Assembly: GCA_028697615.1 (NCBI GenBank)
Contig: JAQVET010000010.1
Span: forward strand, 1-14,666
Source of the DNA: Minisyncoccota bacterium
GTDB taxonomy: Bacteria; Patescibacteriota; Minisyncoccia; Minisyncoccales; GCA-002788555
Direction: 5' to 3'
DNA length: 14,666 bases
This document shows, in pieces, positions 5,047 through 13,912 of the stretch. The translations under genes were made by a program, and so were the position numbers. Position 1 is the stretch's first letter. Every line of letters starts with the position of its first letter. The notes beneath the pieces are model-generated. The model searched no databases, had not been told where the DNA came from, and saw only the letters and a program-made list of their open reading frames with translations.

Positions 5047-8000
5047 TTATTTTAATTCCTCGGCAATAATAACTTGGGCATAACGATATTGAACTTCAGG
5101 AATTATCTCGGCTGGGGCATTTTTTAACAAAGACAAAACTTCTTGTTCTAAAGCATTAATAATTTCTTCTTTTTTTAATCCAAATTTTCTTTTATAATCC
5201 CGAGTCAATTCTCTTAGTTTTTTATTTTGGGCATAATTCAAATGCTTGTTTTGGACAAATTCTTCTAATTGTTGGCATCGCTCTTTAAACGCCTTGCTTT
5301 CCCCCCTTTTCAATCCCTCTAATAGTTTAATAAATTCTTGTTTTGTGTGATCCAGCATTATTATTGTTGTTTTATCTTGCTCCCTTTTATTAGCTTCTTG
5401 TTCAAAATCTTCTTTTACACGCTCAATAATAGGGAGATTTTTTTCATTAAACTCTAATTTTTCTTCTTCCTTTTTGCATTTCAAATAATTTAGAATTTCC
5501 CAATCATTCTTACTAATAATCTCTCCGTTTTGATTGGCTAATCTTAATCGACAATAATCATCAGCCCTACAAAAAACCACCACTCCTTTTTCTAAATGTT
5601 TTTTCCCACAATTGACCATCATCGGTAATTCTAATGCTTTTGTGTATTCATCAGGAAACTCTTTAATCAATTTATTAAATTCTAATTCAAAAGTCTCTAC
5701 TGTTGATCTTGTTTCGACTTCTTCAATACTATCTGGATTTTCTGTATAAATTTCAAATAGTTTCTTTTTAATAATTTGCTCATCTAAACTTATAGTTTTT
5801 TCGTCATAGCCAAATGTCTCAATAATGGCATCTATTCTTTTTTTCACCCTATCTTCTACTTTAATCTGTTTTTCTGCTTTCTCTTCGGGGAAAAAATTAT
5901 AAACAAAAATCTCATCGTGCTCACTGCCTACTCTATCTATTCTGCCAATCCTTTGAATGATACGAACGGGATTCCAATGTAATTCATAATTTATAACAAC
6001 TTGGCCATCTTGAAGATTTAATCCTTCAGAGAGAATTTCTGTAGAAACTAAAATATTAATTTCATCTTCTGGATTAATTTTTGCCTTATTAGCCTTTGGA
6101 GCAAATCTTTTTATTTTTTCCATTATTTTTTCTTTTCCAGTTACAATATCCACTTTTTCAAATTCATTTTTTAAATTTTCATAAAGATATCCTGCTGTTG
6201 ATTCAAAACAAGTAAAAATAATTACCTTCTTATTTTTAATTGGATCTTGTTGTAAAATTTTAATTAATGTCTGTAATTTATCATCATCTTTTGGAGTAAT
6301 TCCTTTAATTAAATTTACAAGTTCCTCAAATATGTGCTGATCGTTTTCTATGTCTCGTTCCAATTGAGCTACCTTAAACTTTTTCTTATCATAAAAATTT
6401 TCTTCCTCTACCCATTCGATTTCTTCACCACTATCTATCTGGTCACTAATTTCTGTTAATTTATCAATATCACCAATCCATATTTTATTTTTTTCTTTTA
6501 AAATTCGATAAAAATTATCGTGATTTTTAACTTGAGTCATTGCGGTATCTAAAAACGCTTTCACACTGCTTTCTAATCTTCGAAAGAGATTCGTCTTTAC
6601 TAATTGTTGCAAATTAAACCAGGATTGCTGGATTTTATGAAATTCTTCAGAATCAAATTCTGTCTCTATAGCATATCGACCTATATTATATCTAGCATAG
6701 GTTAATTTAGATATTAAATCTTGTATTTTTTTATAAACACTCTCTTCATAGACATCGTCTATAGAATAATCTATTCTAAATGGTCCTTTTCGTTTTGGAA
6801 ATATAATTTTTTCTTGTGGATAATATTCTTTAATATCACTCCTCGTTCGTCTAATTAATATTTGGGAAATTAAATCATCAATGTCACTTTTATTTTGTTC
6901 GCAATTTTTAAAGTATTCTTTTAATTTAATCGGATAAATCCTAAAATTATGATTGGCTTCGTAAGGAGTAAATAATTTTAATTGCCAATAAATATCCCAG
7001 ATATTTAAATTTTCTGGCGTGGCACTAATTAGAATTACCTGCTTGCCCTCACAAATTTTTGCTAAATCATTATATCCTCGGGTATCAGGATTGCGAAAAT
7101 GATGCGATTCATCTACTAGAACAACGGGTCTTTTTAGCAATTCCTCATTGTCTAAAATTTTATTTAATAAACCATTCGAAAAAACTTTTGTTTTTATCGC
7201 TCCAAATCCCCGTAATGTTTCTTCCCAATAATCCACCAAACGTTTAGGCACAATAGCAATCGCTGATTTCCCCTCACTTTCTAAATGGGCCAGCAGAGCT
7301 GCTCCAATATAAGTTTTTCCCAAACCAGGAACATCCGATAAGAAAACACCATTGTATTTTTCCAATCTCTGGTAGGCATCAATAACTGCATCTTTTTGAT
7401 ATTGATAAAGTTCTGCCTCAATTTCAATCTTTGGCTTTTCTTCAGCAAAAGCAAAAATTTCATGTAAAGTCCTGAGATAAACTCTAAAAGGAGTAATATC
7501 TTGATTAAATGGCCAAGATCTTTCAATTGCTTGGGCTGCCAATGCCGTAAAATCCATTATTTCACTTTCTTCCCATTTTTCTTCAAACCATTTATCAAGA
7601 AATTCGTAATTTTCTTCATCTGTGAGATTAACATTTAATTCTGCATTCAAATCAAAACCACTAATAGAAAAATTACTTGATCCTATAATTGCCTCGCCCT
7701 TTTTCTCTTTTGGATCTTCATAATCAAAAAGATACAACTTGGCATGAAGCGGTTCTTTATAATAAATTCGAATTTCTATTTTTCTTTCTTTTATTTTTTT
7801 TAACAACCACTCCAGAAACTCTTTATTTTCTTTAGTTGCGCCAATAAAACTTGGCTCATTTAATAATTCCTTGTATTCCTCTTCCAAAATTTTTTGTCTT
7901 TTATCCTCTGGCAAGTGTCTGTTTTTTTCTAAACTATCTCTGACAGCTCTCTCCAATTTTTTATTTAAAAGCATTAATTCGGCTGTTTCTCTATTGGTTT

Positions 8001-8190
8001 TGGAACCAGCTAAAATTTCTAATTTGTCTAATTTATCTATTTCGTTTCTTAATTCTTTAAAACCGCTCAAAAATAACCAACCAACTGCAAATCTTGCTTT
8101 TTTTGATTTTGAAAGCTTTTCTTTTAAAACATTGCTCAATTTTATATTTTTATTATCAATAATTTGGGGAGCCATATCTGTATTATACAC
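5047..8190 (-). CDS. Phospholipase D-like nuclease fused to SNF2-family helicase
   Basis: This 1047-residue protein has an N-terminal PLD-like domain (about 15-215) with one HKD-type motif: His149-Ala-Lys151, Asp156, then Gly170-Ser-Ser-Asn173. After it comes a full superfamily 2 motor: Walker A DVPGLGKT (286-293), DESH (360-363), SAT (389-391), motif V ILVSTEILSEGLNLQ (713-727) and motif VI QRIGRIDRVG (746-755). Residues from about 800 are a helical, charged tail. PLD domains with one HKD usually dimerise to form a nuclease, and SNF2 motors translocate on duplex DNA. The start is GTG at 8190, overlapping the methyltransferase stop by 8 nt; ATG at 8175, 7 nt after that stop, is equally possible. 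With the methyltransferase it likely forms a restriction-type system in which this protein cuts or remodels unmodified DNA. Domains are firm, the role is inferred. Confidence 0.92.
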   Translation of the reverse strand: MYNTDMAPQIIDNKNIKLSNVLKEKLSKSKKARFAVGWLFLSGFKELRNEIDKLDKLEILAGSKTNRETAELMLLNKKLERAVRDSLEKNRHLPEDKRQKILEEEYKELLNEPSFIGATKENKEFLEWLLKKIKERKIEIRIYYKEPLHAKLYLFDYEDPKEKKGEAIIGSSNFSISGFDLNAELNVNLTDEENYEFLDKWFEEKWEESEIMDFTALAAQAIERSWPFNQDITPFRVYLRTLHEIFAFAEEKPKIEIEAELYQYQKDAVIDAYQRLEKYNGVFLSDVPGLGKTYIGAALLAHLESEGKSAIAIVPKRLVDYWEETLRGFGAIKTKVFSNGLLNKILDNEELLKRPVVLVDESHHFRNPDTRGYNDLAKICEGKQVILISATPENLNIWDIYWQLKLFTPYEANHNFRIYPIKLKEYFKNCEQNKSDIDDLISQILIRRTRSDIKEYYPQEKIIFPKRKGPFRIDYSIDDVYEESVYKKIQDLISKLTYARYNIGRYAIETEFDSEEFHKIQQSWFNLQQLVKTNLFRRLESSVKAFLDTAMTQVKNHDNFYRILKEKNKIWIGDIDKLTEISDQIDSGEEIEWVEEENFYDKKKFKVAQLERDIENDQHIFEELVNLIKGITPKDDDKLQTLIKILQQDPIKNKKVIIFTCFESTAGYLYENLKNEFEKVDIVTGKEKIMEKIKRFAPKANKAKINPEDEINILVSTEILSEGLNLQDGQVVINYELHWNPVRIIQRIGRIDRVGSEHDEIFVYNFFPEEKAEKQIKVEDRVKKRIDAIIETFGYDEKTISLDEQIIKKKLFEIYTENPDSIEEVETRSTVETFELEFNKLIKEFPDEYTKALELPMMVNCGKKHLEKGVVVFCRADDYCRLRLANQNGEIISKNDWEILNYLKCKKEEEKLEFNEKNLPIIERVKEDFEQEANKREQDKTTIIMLDHTKQEFIKLLEGLKRGESKAFKERCQQLEEFVQNKHLNYAQNKKLRELTRDYKRKFGLKKEEIINALEQEVLSLLKNAPAEIIPEVQYRYAQVIIAEELK

Positions 8191-11100
8191 TTTGGGCTTT
8201 ATTTAATCTATTTTGAACTAATTCCGCTACTGCCCAGTAAACCTCTTTGCGTTCCTCCTCGGTTAATCCTAAGACGTCAAAGACAATGTCATCGAGTTCT
8301 TTGCGATCAGGCAATGGATTTGGCTCTTGTTTACGAATAGGCTTTTGGGGATTAAACCCAAGCTCAACGAAAATAGAACGAAAAACATTATAAAAATTTG
8401 GATATTTTAATAACAATGCTGGGTCTAAAACTATAATATCTTCATATTCATAGTTTTGTATTTTTAAAACACCTTCGCCTAAAGATACGCGTCCGCCTAA
8501 TTCAAGCATTAAATTACCAATTGTAGAATTTAAAAAATGAGCTACATTGTTTAAATCTAAATTCGGTTTAGGTATTGGCATAATTAAATTAGCATCTACA
8601 AATGCTTTGGCTTTGTTGTTTAAAGAAGTAATAAATCTACTGTTAATAAATAAACCTCGCGTAAAAGAAATAACAAAACCATCTAAATTCCACCATATAT
8701 TTCTACTCTTACAGGTTGGCCTTGTATTAAATTTTTCTTTTTCTCCCCATTCAATATATTCCAGTGCCTTTTTGCCTTTTAATTCCTTCTTACTTTTATG
8801 ACACATGAAAACTAGGTAGTTTAAATCCTCTATTTTTACTATGATTGTCTTTAGTTCTCTTGGGCTTTTTATTACAGGTTTCAAAAACTCAGCTTCTATT
8901 TTACCTTCCCAGCCAGCACCATTTTTCACTCTTATTAATGCCTGTGGATTTTTTTCTGCAATCTCTACCACTTCTTTTACTGTTCTATCAACAGGTTTCA
9001 GATAAAAAAATTCGTTAGCCCCCGTTTTGATACCGAAACGCACATCAGCAATATCTCCTAATTTCACCAACTTGTCTTTCCCTTTTTCTAAAATCTTAAA
9101 ATAAATCTCTGGCGCACGGAGATATTTGCCACCCCATTTGTTGCCAATATATGTACCAGTTTTTTGATCTTTTCCAAATCCGTAGAGTTCCTTTTGATTA
9201 ATTTTATGAATTCTAAAAATATCAGTTTCCTTTCTTTTGCCTTCTGGATATTTATTAAATCCATCTTCTTTTTCTAATTCAATAAAAACCTCTGAACACA
9301 TTATTTCTTCAAATGGCCTTTTAAACATTACAAAGGAAACTTCGTTTTCTTGAATTTCTTTTTCACAATCTCTATTTTTAGGTGCTTTTAAAATAGCAAT
9401 GATAGTATTAATATCCGCATGCTTAAAACTTCTTTTAACTAGGTTATCATAAATTCCTATAATTGGTACTGATTTTATTAAAATCTCTTGCAAAATTTTC
9501 CCATATCCAACATCAAGCCAAGAATTAGAAGAAATATAACAAAAAATTCCTTCGGGATTTAAAAGTTTTAATCCTTTTAGATAAAAATAAACATATAAAT
9601 CACATCTTTTATCAAATTTTTCTGGATTTGGAATTGGAGATTTAGTAATAATGTTGCCTTCAAAATTATAGCTCCAATCCAAAAAGATTTGTCTAATTAA
9701 TTTGTCTTTGTATTCCTTTTTTGAATAAAAACCGTTCAGGTCATCAATCATTTCTTGTCTTACATAAGGTGGGTTGGCAATTACAATATCAAAACCTTTT
9801 TTCTCAGCGAACACTTCCGCAAAAGCTAAATCCCAAATCATTGGTGGCTCTTTCATTTTTTTTAATTCATTTTTCATCTCAATTAGTTCTTTATATTTTT
9901 GCGTTAATGATTCTATCTCTTCCTTAATTTGATTTGTTGATAAAATTTCGGATATTTCTTTTGAATTATCCATAAAAAGATTATTCTGAATTCTTTTTAA
10001 ATTTGCGTTATTTTTTTGGATTTGTTGTTCTGTTTCAATTTTCATTTCATCAATTATGTCCAGTAATAATTTTTTTTCTAAATAAAGAGTGTTTTTATAT
10101 TCTTCATTATCTCCGGTTCTATATATATATTGTTTTTTCTGAATTAATATTTTAAGGTCTTTGGCGCGATTGCTAACTAAATGTTGCAGTCTTCTTAGAG
10201 GTACCAATTGATGTCCGATTCTTTGAACAATACTATCACCTACTCTTATTTTAAAATTTAAACTTGGTAAAATGGGATTTGTCTGATCTTTTAATACATC
10301 TTCTTCAGCATAAACAAATAAATCCAACCATAATCTTAATTTACTAATAGTCACTGCCCATGCTTTAATATCATTCCCATAGATATTCCTTTCAATAATC
10401 TGCTTTTTTTCTTGATAACAACCCGAATGCTTTATACCTAAATTTTCCCAAAGAATTTCTTTCAACTGATAAAGAAGCTGAACCGCCACCACCAAATAAT
10501 GGCCAGATCCACAAGCTGGATCCAAAATAAAAATATTATCCAGTTCTTTTAAAAGATTCTCGGCTTCTTCTTTATTAAAGTTTTCTTTTATTTCTGTTCC
10601 TAATTCGGGAAAAATAAATTCGTATAATTTCTTTTTATCAATTTGGGTTTTATTAAATAAAAACTCAACAAGGCTTTTTCTCAACATTAATTCTATTTCT
10701 ACTTTAGGGGTATAAAAAATTCCTGCCTTTGATTGTTCTTCAACTTCTTCTATATTAACTAGATGTTCATAAATATTTCCTAACATTTCTGGATTTATAG
10801 CAATATCTATTTCAAATGGCGTTGATTCTTCAATGGTAAAATTGTAACTCTCTAAAAAAGAAAACAGATCTTCAAAAAGATCATCAGAAATTTTCCAACC
10901 AATTTTGTCTAAATCATTTTTTTCAAATAAACCGCCATTTAAATAAGGCGCTGTTTTAAGTATTGAATTAAAATCCTTTAAATAATCTCTATCTTTATAC
11001 ATCCAGGAAGGGGTCGAAAGCACATCAAAAAATAATACATTTAACCAATCTTCTTGGAATTTATTCTCTCCTTGAAAATCTGTTTTATATGCATCCCAAA

Positions 11101-11845
11101 AATGAGCCAAAAAATTCTTATCATTACCAAAACACCCTCTTTTTTGAACAAAATAAAGAAACATCATTCTATCTAATAATTGGTGGATAAAGTCTTTCAG
11201 TTTGTTGTTTTTTTCTTTTTCTAAAACATCTACTTTTTGATTTGTTAAACTTTTCTCAATTTTCTTGAAAATTTCAATATAATCATTAAAAAAACTTTCC
11301 GTAACCACATCAACGCTAAAGGCCTCTTGGATCTTGTTTTTAATATAAGAATTGACTTTTGCTGGTTGGTTGAGATCGTTTAAATCCAATTTCAATTTGG
11401 ATAATTGTTCACTGGGTGTTCTTAATTTGGACCGATTTTCAGGATTAATTGAGAATCGTTTTATTCTAATTTTTTGGCTTGTTTTTTCAGCTCTGACAAA
11501 ATCGGTATAATCGAAATCTTCTGAAGAAAAAATAAAAACCGCATTTTCCAGCATTGGCCGTAAATCAGAATTTCTAAGTATTTTATTTTCAATAACTTTA
11601 AATTCTCTGCTATCAAAATTAATCTCCTTTAATATAAATAAAAATATTTGATAGGCTCCCCTTTCTGCCAAAATTTCGCTTTCTTTGATTTTTGTCTTAA
11701 TTTCATCTGGAAAATCGATAATAGGGCTGGATATACGCGGTGGGTCCCAATTCCATTGCTCTATAAATAATTTTTTAAAATCATTTTTATTTTTTAGATC
11801 AGCGAGATAAAATATTGTTTTACTTGTTTCTTTTATCATAACCAT
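8183..11845 (-). CDS. Eco57I/PglX-like adenine-specific DNA methyltransferase
   Basis: The 1220-residue protein is a gamma-type N6-adenine methyltransferase. FYTPKVEIELMLRKSL (377-392) is the usual lead-in. Motif I is DPACGSG (442-448), binding S-adenosylmethionine. GNDIKAWAVTISKLRLWL (490-507) is motif II/III. The catalytic NPPY motif is at 691-694. Between motifs I and IV lies a long coiled-coil-prone insert (about 580-665). Residues from about 880 include LGDIADVRFGIKTGANEFFY, the start of the target-recognition region of Eco57I-type enzymes. The end (RKELDDIVFDVLGLTEEERK) is also typical. Residues 1-200 show no PD-(D/E)XK site, so cutting would have to come from the PLD-helicase, whose gene overlaps this stop. 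Comparable methyltransferase-SNF2 pairs occur in class 1 DISARM (DrmMI/DrmD) and BREX. The call is firm; which system it belongs to is open. ATG at 11839 is an alternative start. Confidence 0.93.
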   Translation of the reverse strand: MVMIKETSKTIFYLADLKNKNDFKKLFIEQWNWDPPRISSPIIDFPDEIKTKIKESEILAERGAYQIFLFILKEINFDSREFKVIENKILRNSDLRPMLENAVFIFSSEDFDYTDFVRAEKTSQKIRIKRFSINPENRSKLRTPSEQLSKLKLDLNDLNQPAKVNSYIKNKIQEAFSVDVVTESFFNDYIEIFKKIEKSLTNQKVDVLEKEKNNKLKDFIHQLLDRMMFLYFVQKRGCFGNDKNFLAHFWDAYKTDFQGENKFQEDWLNVLFFDVLSTPSWMYKDRDYLKDFNSILKTAPYLNGGLFEKNDLDKIGWKISDDLFEDLFSFLESYNFTIEESTPFEIDIAINPEMLGNIYEHLVNIEEVEEQSKAGIFYTPKVEIELMLRKSLVEFLFNKTQIDKKKLYEFIFPELGTEIKENFNKEEAENLLKELDNIFILDPACGSGHYLVVAVQLLYQLKEILWENLGIKHSGCYQEKKQIIERNIYGNDIKAWAVTISKLRLWLDLFVYAEEDVLKDQTNPILPSLNFKIRVGDSIVQRIGHQLVPLRRLQHLVSNRAKDLKILIQKKQYIYRTGDNEEYKNTLYLEKKLLLDIIDEMKIETEQQIQKNNANLKRIQNNLFMDNSKEISEILSTNQIKEEIESLTQKYKELIEMKNELKKMKEPPMIWDLAFAEVFAEKKGFDIVIANPPYVRQEMIDDLNGFYSKKEYKDKLIRQIFLDWSYNFEGNIITKSPIPNPEKFDKRCDLYVYFYLKGLKLLNPEGIFCYISSNSWLDVGYGKILQEILIKSVPIIGIYDNLVKRSFKHADINTIIAILKAPKNRDCEKEIQENEVSFVMFKRPFEEIMCSEVFIELEKEDGFNKYPEGKRKETDIFRIHKINQKELYGFGKDQKTGTYIGNKWGGKYLRAPEIYFKILEKGKDKLVKLGDIADVRFGIKTGANEFFYLKPVDRTVKEVVEIAEKNPQALIRVKNGAGWEGKIEAEFLKPVIKSPRELKTIIVKIEDLNYLVFMCHKSKKELKGKKALEYIEWGEKEKFNTRPTCKSRNIWWNLDGFVISFTRGLFINSRFITSLNNKAKAFVDANLIMPIPKPNLDLNNVAHFLNSTIGNLMLELGGRVSLGEGVLKIQNYEYEDIIVLDPALLLKYPNFYNVFRSIFVELGFNPQKPIRKQEPNPLPDRKELDDIVFDVLGLTEEERKEVYWAVAELVQNRLNKAQSV

Positions 11846-11875
11846 CTTAAATAATATGCGATGAAGTTCTTATAT

Positions 11876-11904
11876 ATTATACCACACTCCAGCAAAGAAA
11901 CAAA
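11876..11904 (-). promoter_or_regulatory. Extended -10 promoter for the methyltransferase-helicase operon
   Basis: On the minus strand a perfect TATAAT (11881-11876) is preceded by TGG (11884-11882), giving an extended -10 (TGnTATAAT). The -35 is weak (TTTGTT or TTGTTT, at 11898-11904 with 16-17 nt spacing), which extended -10 promoters tolerate. The ATG at 11845 is 30 nt downstream. Confidence 0.65.
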
Positions 11905-11911
11905 AAGAGTG

Positions 11912-11936
11912 GATTTTGGCGGTGAATACCAAAATC
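11912..11936 (+). repeat. Inverted repeat, 8-bp stem
   Basis: GATTTTGG (11912-11919) and CCAAAATC (11929-11936) are exact complements around a 9-nt loop. Downstream on the plus strand comes TGGTCTTCTTTT, so a weak terminator is possible, but no plus-strand gene lies upstream. Confidence 0.5.
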
Positions 11937-12007
11937 TGGTCTTCTTTTAAATCCTCCAGCTAATTAGTGCGAAATATACCAATTTATTTAATTAAAATTC
12001 AGAATTG

Positions 12008-12041
12008 GCTCATGAATTAATTCATGAATTAATTCATGAGC
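12008..12041. repeat. Perfect 34-bp palindrome built from a 12-bp tandem repeat
   Basis: The stretch is its own reverse complement over all 34 bases, outer ends GCTC and GAGC. Inside, the unit CATGAATTAATT repeats about two and a third times, so it is both a tandem repeat and a palindrome. It could fold as a cruciform, bind a dimeric protein at several sites, or be a recombination product. Confidence 0.8.
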
Positions 12042-12061
12042 AGTTTTGGGAAAGAAGGTGA

Positions 12062-12102
12062 GGCAGCTGGAAAAACTTCCTGCGGAAGTTTTTCCAGCTG
12101 CC
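12062..12102. repeat. Hairpin with perfect 19-bp stem and 3-nt loop
   Basis: Positions 12062-12080 and 12084-12102 are exact complements around the loop TGC; the arms begin GGCAGCTGG and end CCAGCTGCC. The stem is far more GC-rich than its surroundings. Neither side has a proper T tract (plus strand: GTGACTTTATATTTT), so it is not a standard intrinsic terminator. Neither flanking gene reads into it. Confidence 0.8.
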
Positions 12103-12172
12103 GTGACTTTATATTTTACCTGATACTCTAGAAAGCAAAACAGCAGAATTTAAAATTCAAAATTTCTTCAAG

Positions 12173-12195
12173 AAATATCCTGTGGATATTTTTTT
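12173..12195 (+). terminator. Terminator-like hairpin with seven-T tail
   Basis: AAATATCC (12173-12180), loop TGT, GGATATTT (12184-12191), with a run of seven T at 12189-12195. This has the form of an intrinsic terminator for plus-strand transcription, although the stem is only 8 bp. No gene lies upstream in that direction, so it would end a short untranslated transcript or protect the promoter that overlaps it. Confidence 0.5.
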
Positions 12196-12222
12196 GCTAA
12201 ACAAACATAAAAATTATATAAT
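12194..12222 (+). promoter_or_regulatory. Promoter of the peptidoglycan-binding protein gene
   Basis: TTGCTA (12194-12199), a 17-nt spacer and a perfect TATAAT (12217-12222). Transcription would begin at about 12229, only about 2 nt before the ATG at 12231, implying an almost leaderless mRNA. Confidence 0.65.
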
Positions 12223-12230
12223 GAAAGCAT

Positions 12231-13832
12231 ATGAAAAACTCGCTTTTTATTTCAAACAACAGAGGAATCTCTTCTCTTGTTGTTATTTTAATTACGCTGG
12301 GTGTTATTGCCGCGGGCAGCGCTTATTTCTTAACACGACCTCAGTTATTCCCCACCCAGGAACCGCCAATAGATTTTAATCAACCAGAAACCACCATTCT
12401 GCCTGACGAAACTGCTTTGCAAACAGGAAAGTTAATAATGGAATTAAAATTGTCTTCTTTATCAAAACCAAAAGGCGCAGCTGATATTTTTTGGGGCCAA
12501 CCCGGAGGATTTGTGGGCGGCCAAGTTCAAAGAGCAATTGCCACGCCCCTGCAATTAGTTGATGGAATTAAAATCACTAATGGAACTAATGAAACTGTAG
12601 TTTTGAAAGAAATTAATAATGAAACTCGAGAATTACTTCAAAATCTTTCAACCGGACACGCTACTCCCATTCTTTTATTGCCTGAAAAGTTCATTAAAAA
12701 TGGCAAAGATGAAGTTAAATGTCAAAATAGAGATTTATTTAGTAATAATATTAATAATATTTGTGTTTTTGAAACGCCTATTGAAATCGCGCCCAAGGAA
12801 ACAATTACGTTACGGCCGCTGCTGTTTGCTGTGCCGAATTCGTTATGGGTGTGGGATTCGCCTTCGGTCAGCCGCGATAAAATTACTTTTCTTGATGGCA
12901 AAGAAACTAAAAATCTTTTGTTCATTACCACTAATACCGGCAAGCAGTATATTTTTCTCGCTAATGCCTTTCAGGAATATGACGATATTTCCCAGAGCCA
13001 AACTTTTAATATTGGCGGTTTGATTTTTGTTAATGCCAATAATCAAAACTTGGTAAATAATATTTTTGATTTTAAAACGAAAAATGGACAGAAAGTTTTG
13101 GCTGAGGTTAAAACTGGGGAAGGTATCACTTTTAAAAATTTTGAATTGGAAACGGATCAGTGGCCTCCTCAAAATATAAAGCTTACCAAAGGACAATTTG
13201 ACGAACGACTGCTCACCTTCCAAATTTTTCTCTATCGCAATGATTTGATGGATCGAAAAGATATAACGGGTGTCTATGATGACAAAACTATTGCCGCGAT
13301 TAAAGAATTTCAGAAAACAGCGGGAATTGTAGAAACAGGAGAATTGGACAGTGCAACAATTTTTGCTAGCCGAGGATTTGACATCGGCAAAGCGCTTTGG
13401 GAAAGTTATAGTGACGAACAGGTAACGTTAAGTTTGGATGCTACTCAACCTAATTTTCGCCTCTTTGCCATTGGCACTGAGCAGGTTAAATTAAATCCGG
13501 ACTTTTCTAATTCTTCTCTGATTACCAAAGTAATCAAAGAACCCGGTTGCCAAGAATCTGTTTGCGCTATTAACGCTTATACTATAAGTGGAAAGGCTAT
13601 CTTCACGTTGGGAAGTGTTAATCTATTAAATAATACTCCCCAAAATGCATCTTGTACTCTTGCCCATCCTAATGGGAAATTACTGAAAAGCTTTCAGATA
13701 GCGCCTAATAATCTTTACATACAAAACACAAGCGTCGAAGGAATTTCTGAATCAGCAATCTATCGCCTCCAGTGTGGCAATAAAGTTTTGGATATTGAAT
13801 TATTCCCCTCAAGCCCAGCAGGCAGAGGATAA
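12231..13832 (+). CDS. Membrane-anchored extracytoplasmic protein with peptidoglycan-binding domain
   Basis: The 533-residue protein has an N-terminal membrane segment (residues 13-33, ISSLVVILITLGVIAAGSAY) preceded by a short basic tail, then a Pro-rich linker, so it is likely exported and anchored. Residues 322-378 form a PG_binding_1 repeat: FDERLLTFQIFLYRN, then ITGVYDDKTIAAIKEFQK and TGELDSATI, the family pattern of tG-x-y-D-x-x-T-x-x-A-I-x-x-F-Q. Such repeats hold proteins to the cell wall. The region 65-310 is beta-rich and unrecognised. The C-terminal part (395-525) has Cys440/445 and Cys475/515, which could form disulfides outside the cell. No catalytic domain is visible. The start was chosen because the promoter fires right before it and the membrane segment follows; ATG at 12221 is in another frame. 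Confidence 0.78.
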   Translation: MKNSLFISNNRGISSLVVILITLGVIAAGSAYFLTRPQLFPTQEPPIDFNQPETTILPDETALQTGKLIMELKLSSLSKPKGAADIFWGQPGGFVGGQVQRAIATPLQLVDGIKITNGTNETVVLKEINNETRELLQNLSTGHATPILLLPEKFIKNGKDEVKCQNRDLFSNNINNICVFETPIEIAPKETITLRPLLFAVPNSLWVWDSPSVSRDKITFLDGKETKNLLFITTNTGKQYIFLANAFQEYDDISQSQTFNIGGLIFVNANNQNLVNNIFDFKTKNGQKVLAEVKTGEGITFKNFELETDQWPPQNIKLTKGQFDERLLTFQIFLYRNDLMDRKDITGVYDDKTIAAIKEFQKTAGIVETGELDSATIFASRGFDIGKALWESYSDEQVTLSLDATQPNFRLFAIGTEQVKLNPDFSNSSLITKVIKEPGCQESVCAINAYTISGKAIFTLGSVNLLNNTPQNASCTLAHPNGKLLKSFQIAPNNLYIQNTSVEGISESAIYRLQCGNKVLDIELFPSSPAGRG

Positions 13833-13912
13833 ATTTTATAATTCTCTCGGTATTAAGAAATTAATCATTAATATCATTAAAGGTCGTAAATTAATAAATT
13901 AATATTATTTCT

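Larger units (their letters stand above)
11846..12230. other. Divergent intergenic region rich in palindromes
   Basis: This 385-nt gap separates the minus-strand island from the plus-strand genes. No coding region longer than a few dozen codons fits it. It contains two outward promoters and at least four strong inverted repeats, listed separately, plus smaller palindromes such as GAATTTAAAATTC (12146-12158) and ATTTCTT-C-AAGAAAT (12162-12176). The density is far above anything else in the window. It may encode a structured RNA or mark an island boundary. Confidence 0.6.

Noticed and set aside
7281..7526. An 81-codon minus-strand open frame within the helicase gene
   Set aside because: It lies in another frame over the conserved Walker A region of the SNF2 motor and resembles no protein.
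8183..11845. Classical type I restriction system
   Set aside because: There is no separate HsdS-like specificity gene, the recognition region appears to be within the methyltransferase, and the helicase is SNF2-like with a PLD domain rather than HsdR.
12062..12102. The 19-bp stem as an ordinary intrinsic terminator
   Set aside because: No T tract follows on either strand and both neighbouring genes are transcribed away from it.
12182..12379. A 65-codon plus-strand open frame overlapping the start of the peptidoglycan-binding protein
   Set aside because: It begins upstream of the promoter's -10 box, overlaps the membrane segment coding region in another frame, and has a Cys/aromatic-rich composition typical of a shadow.
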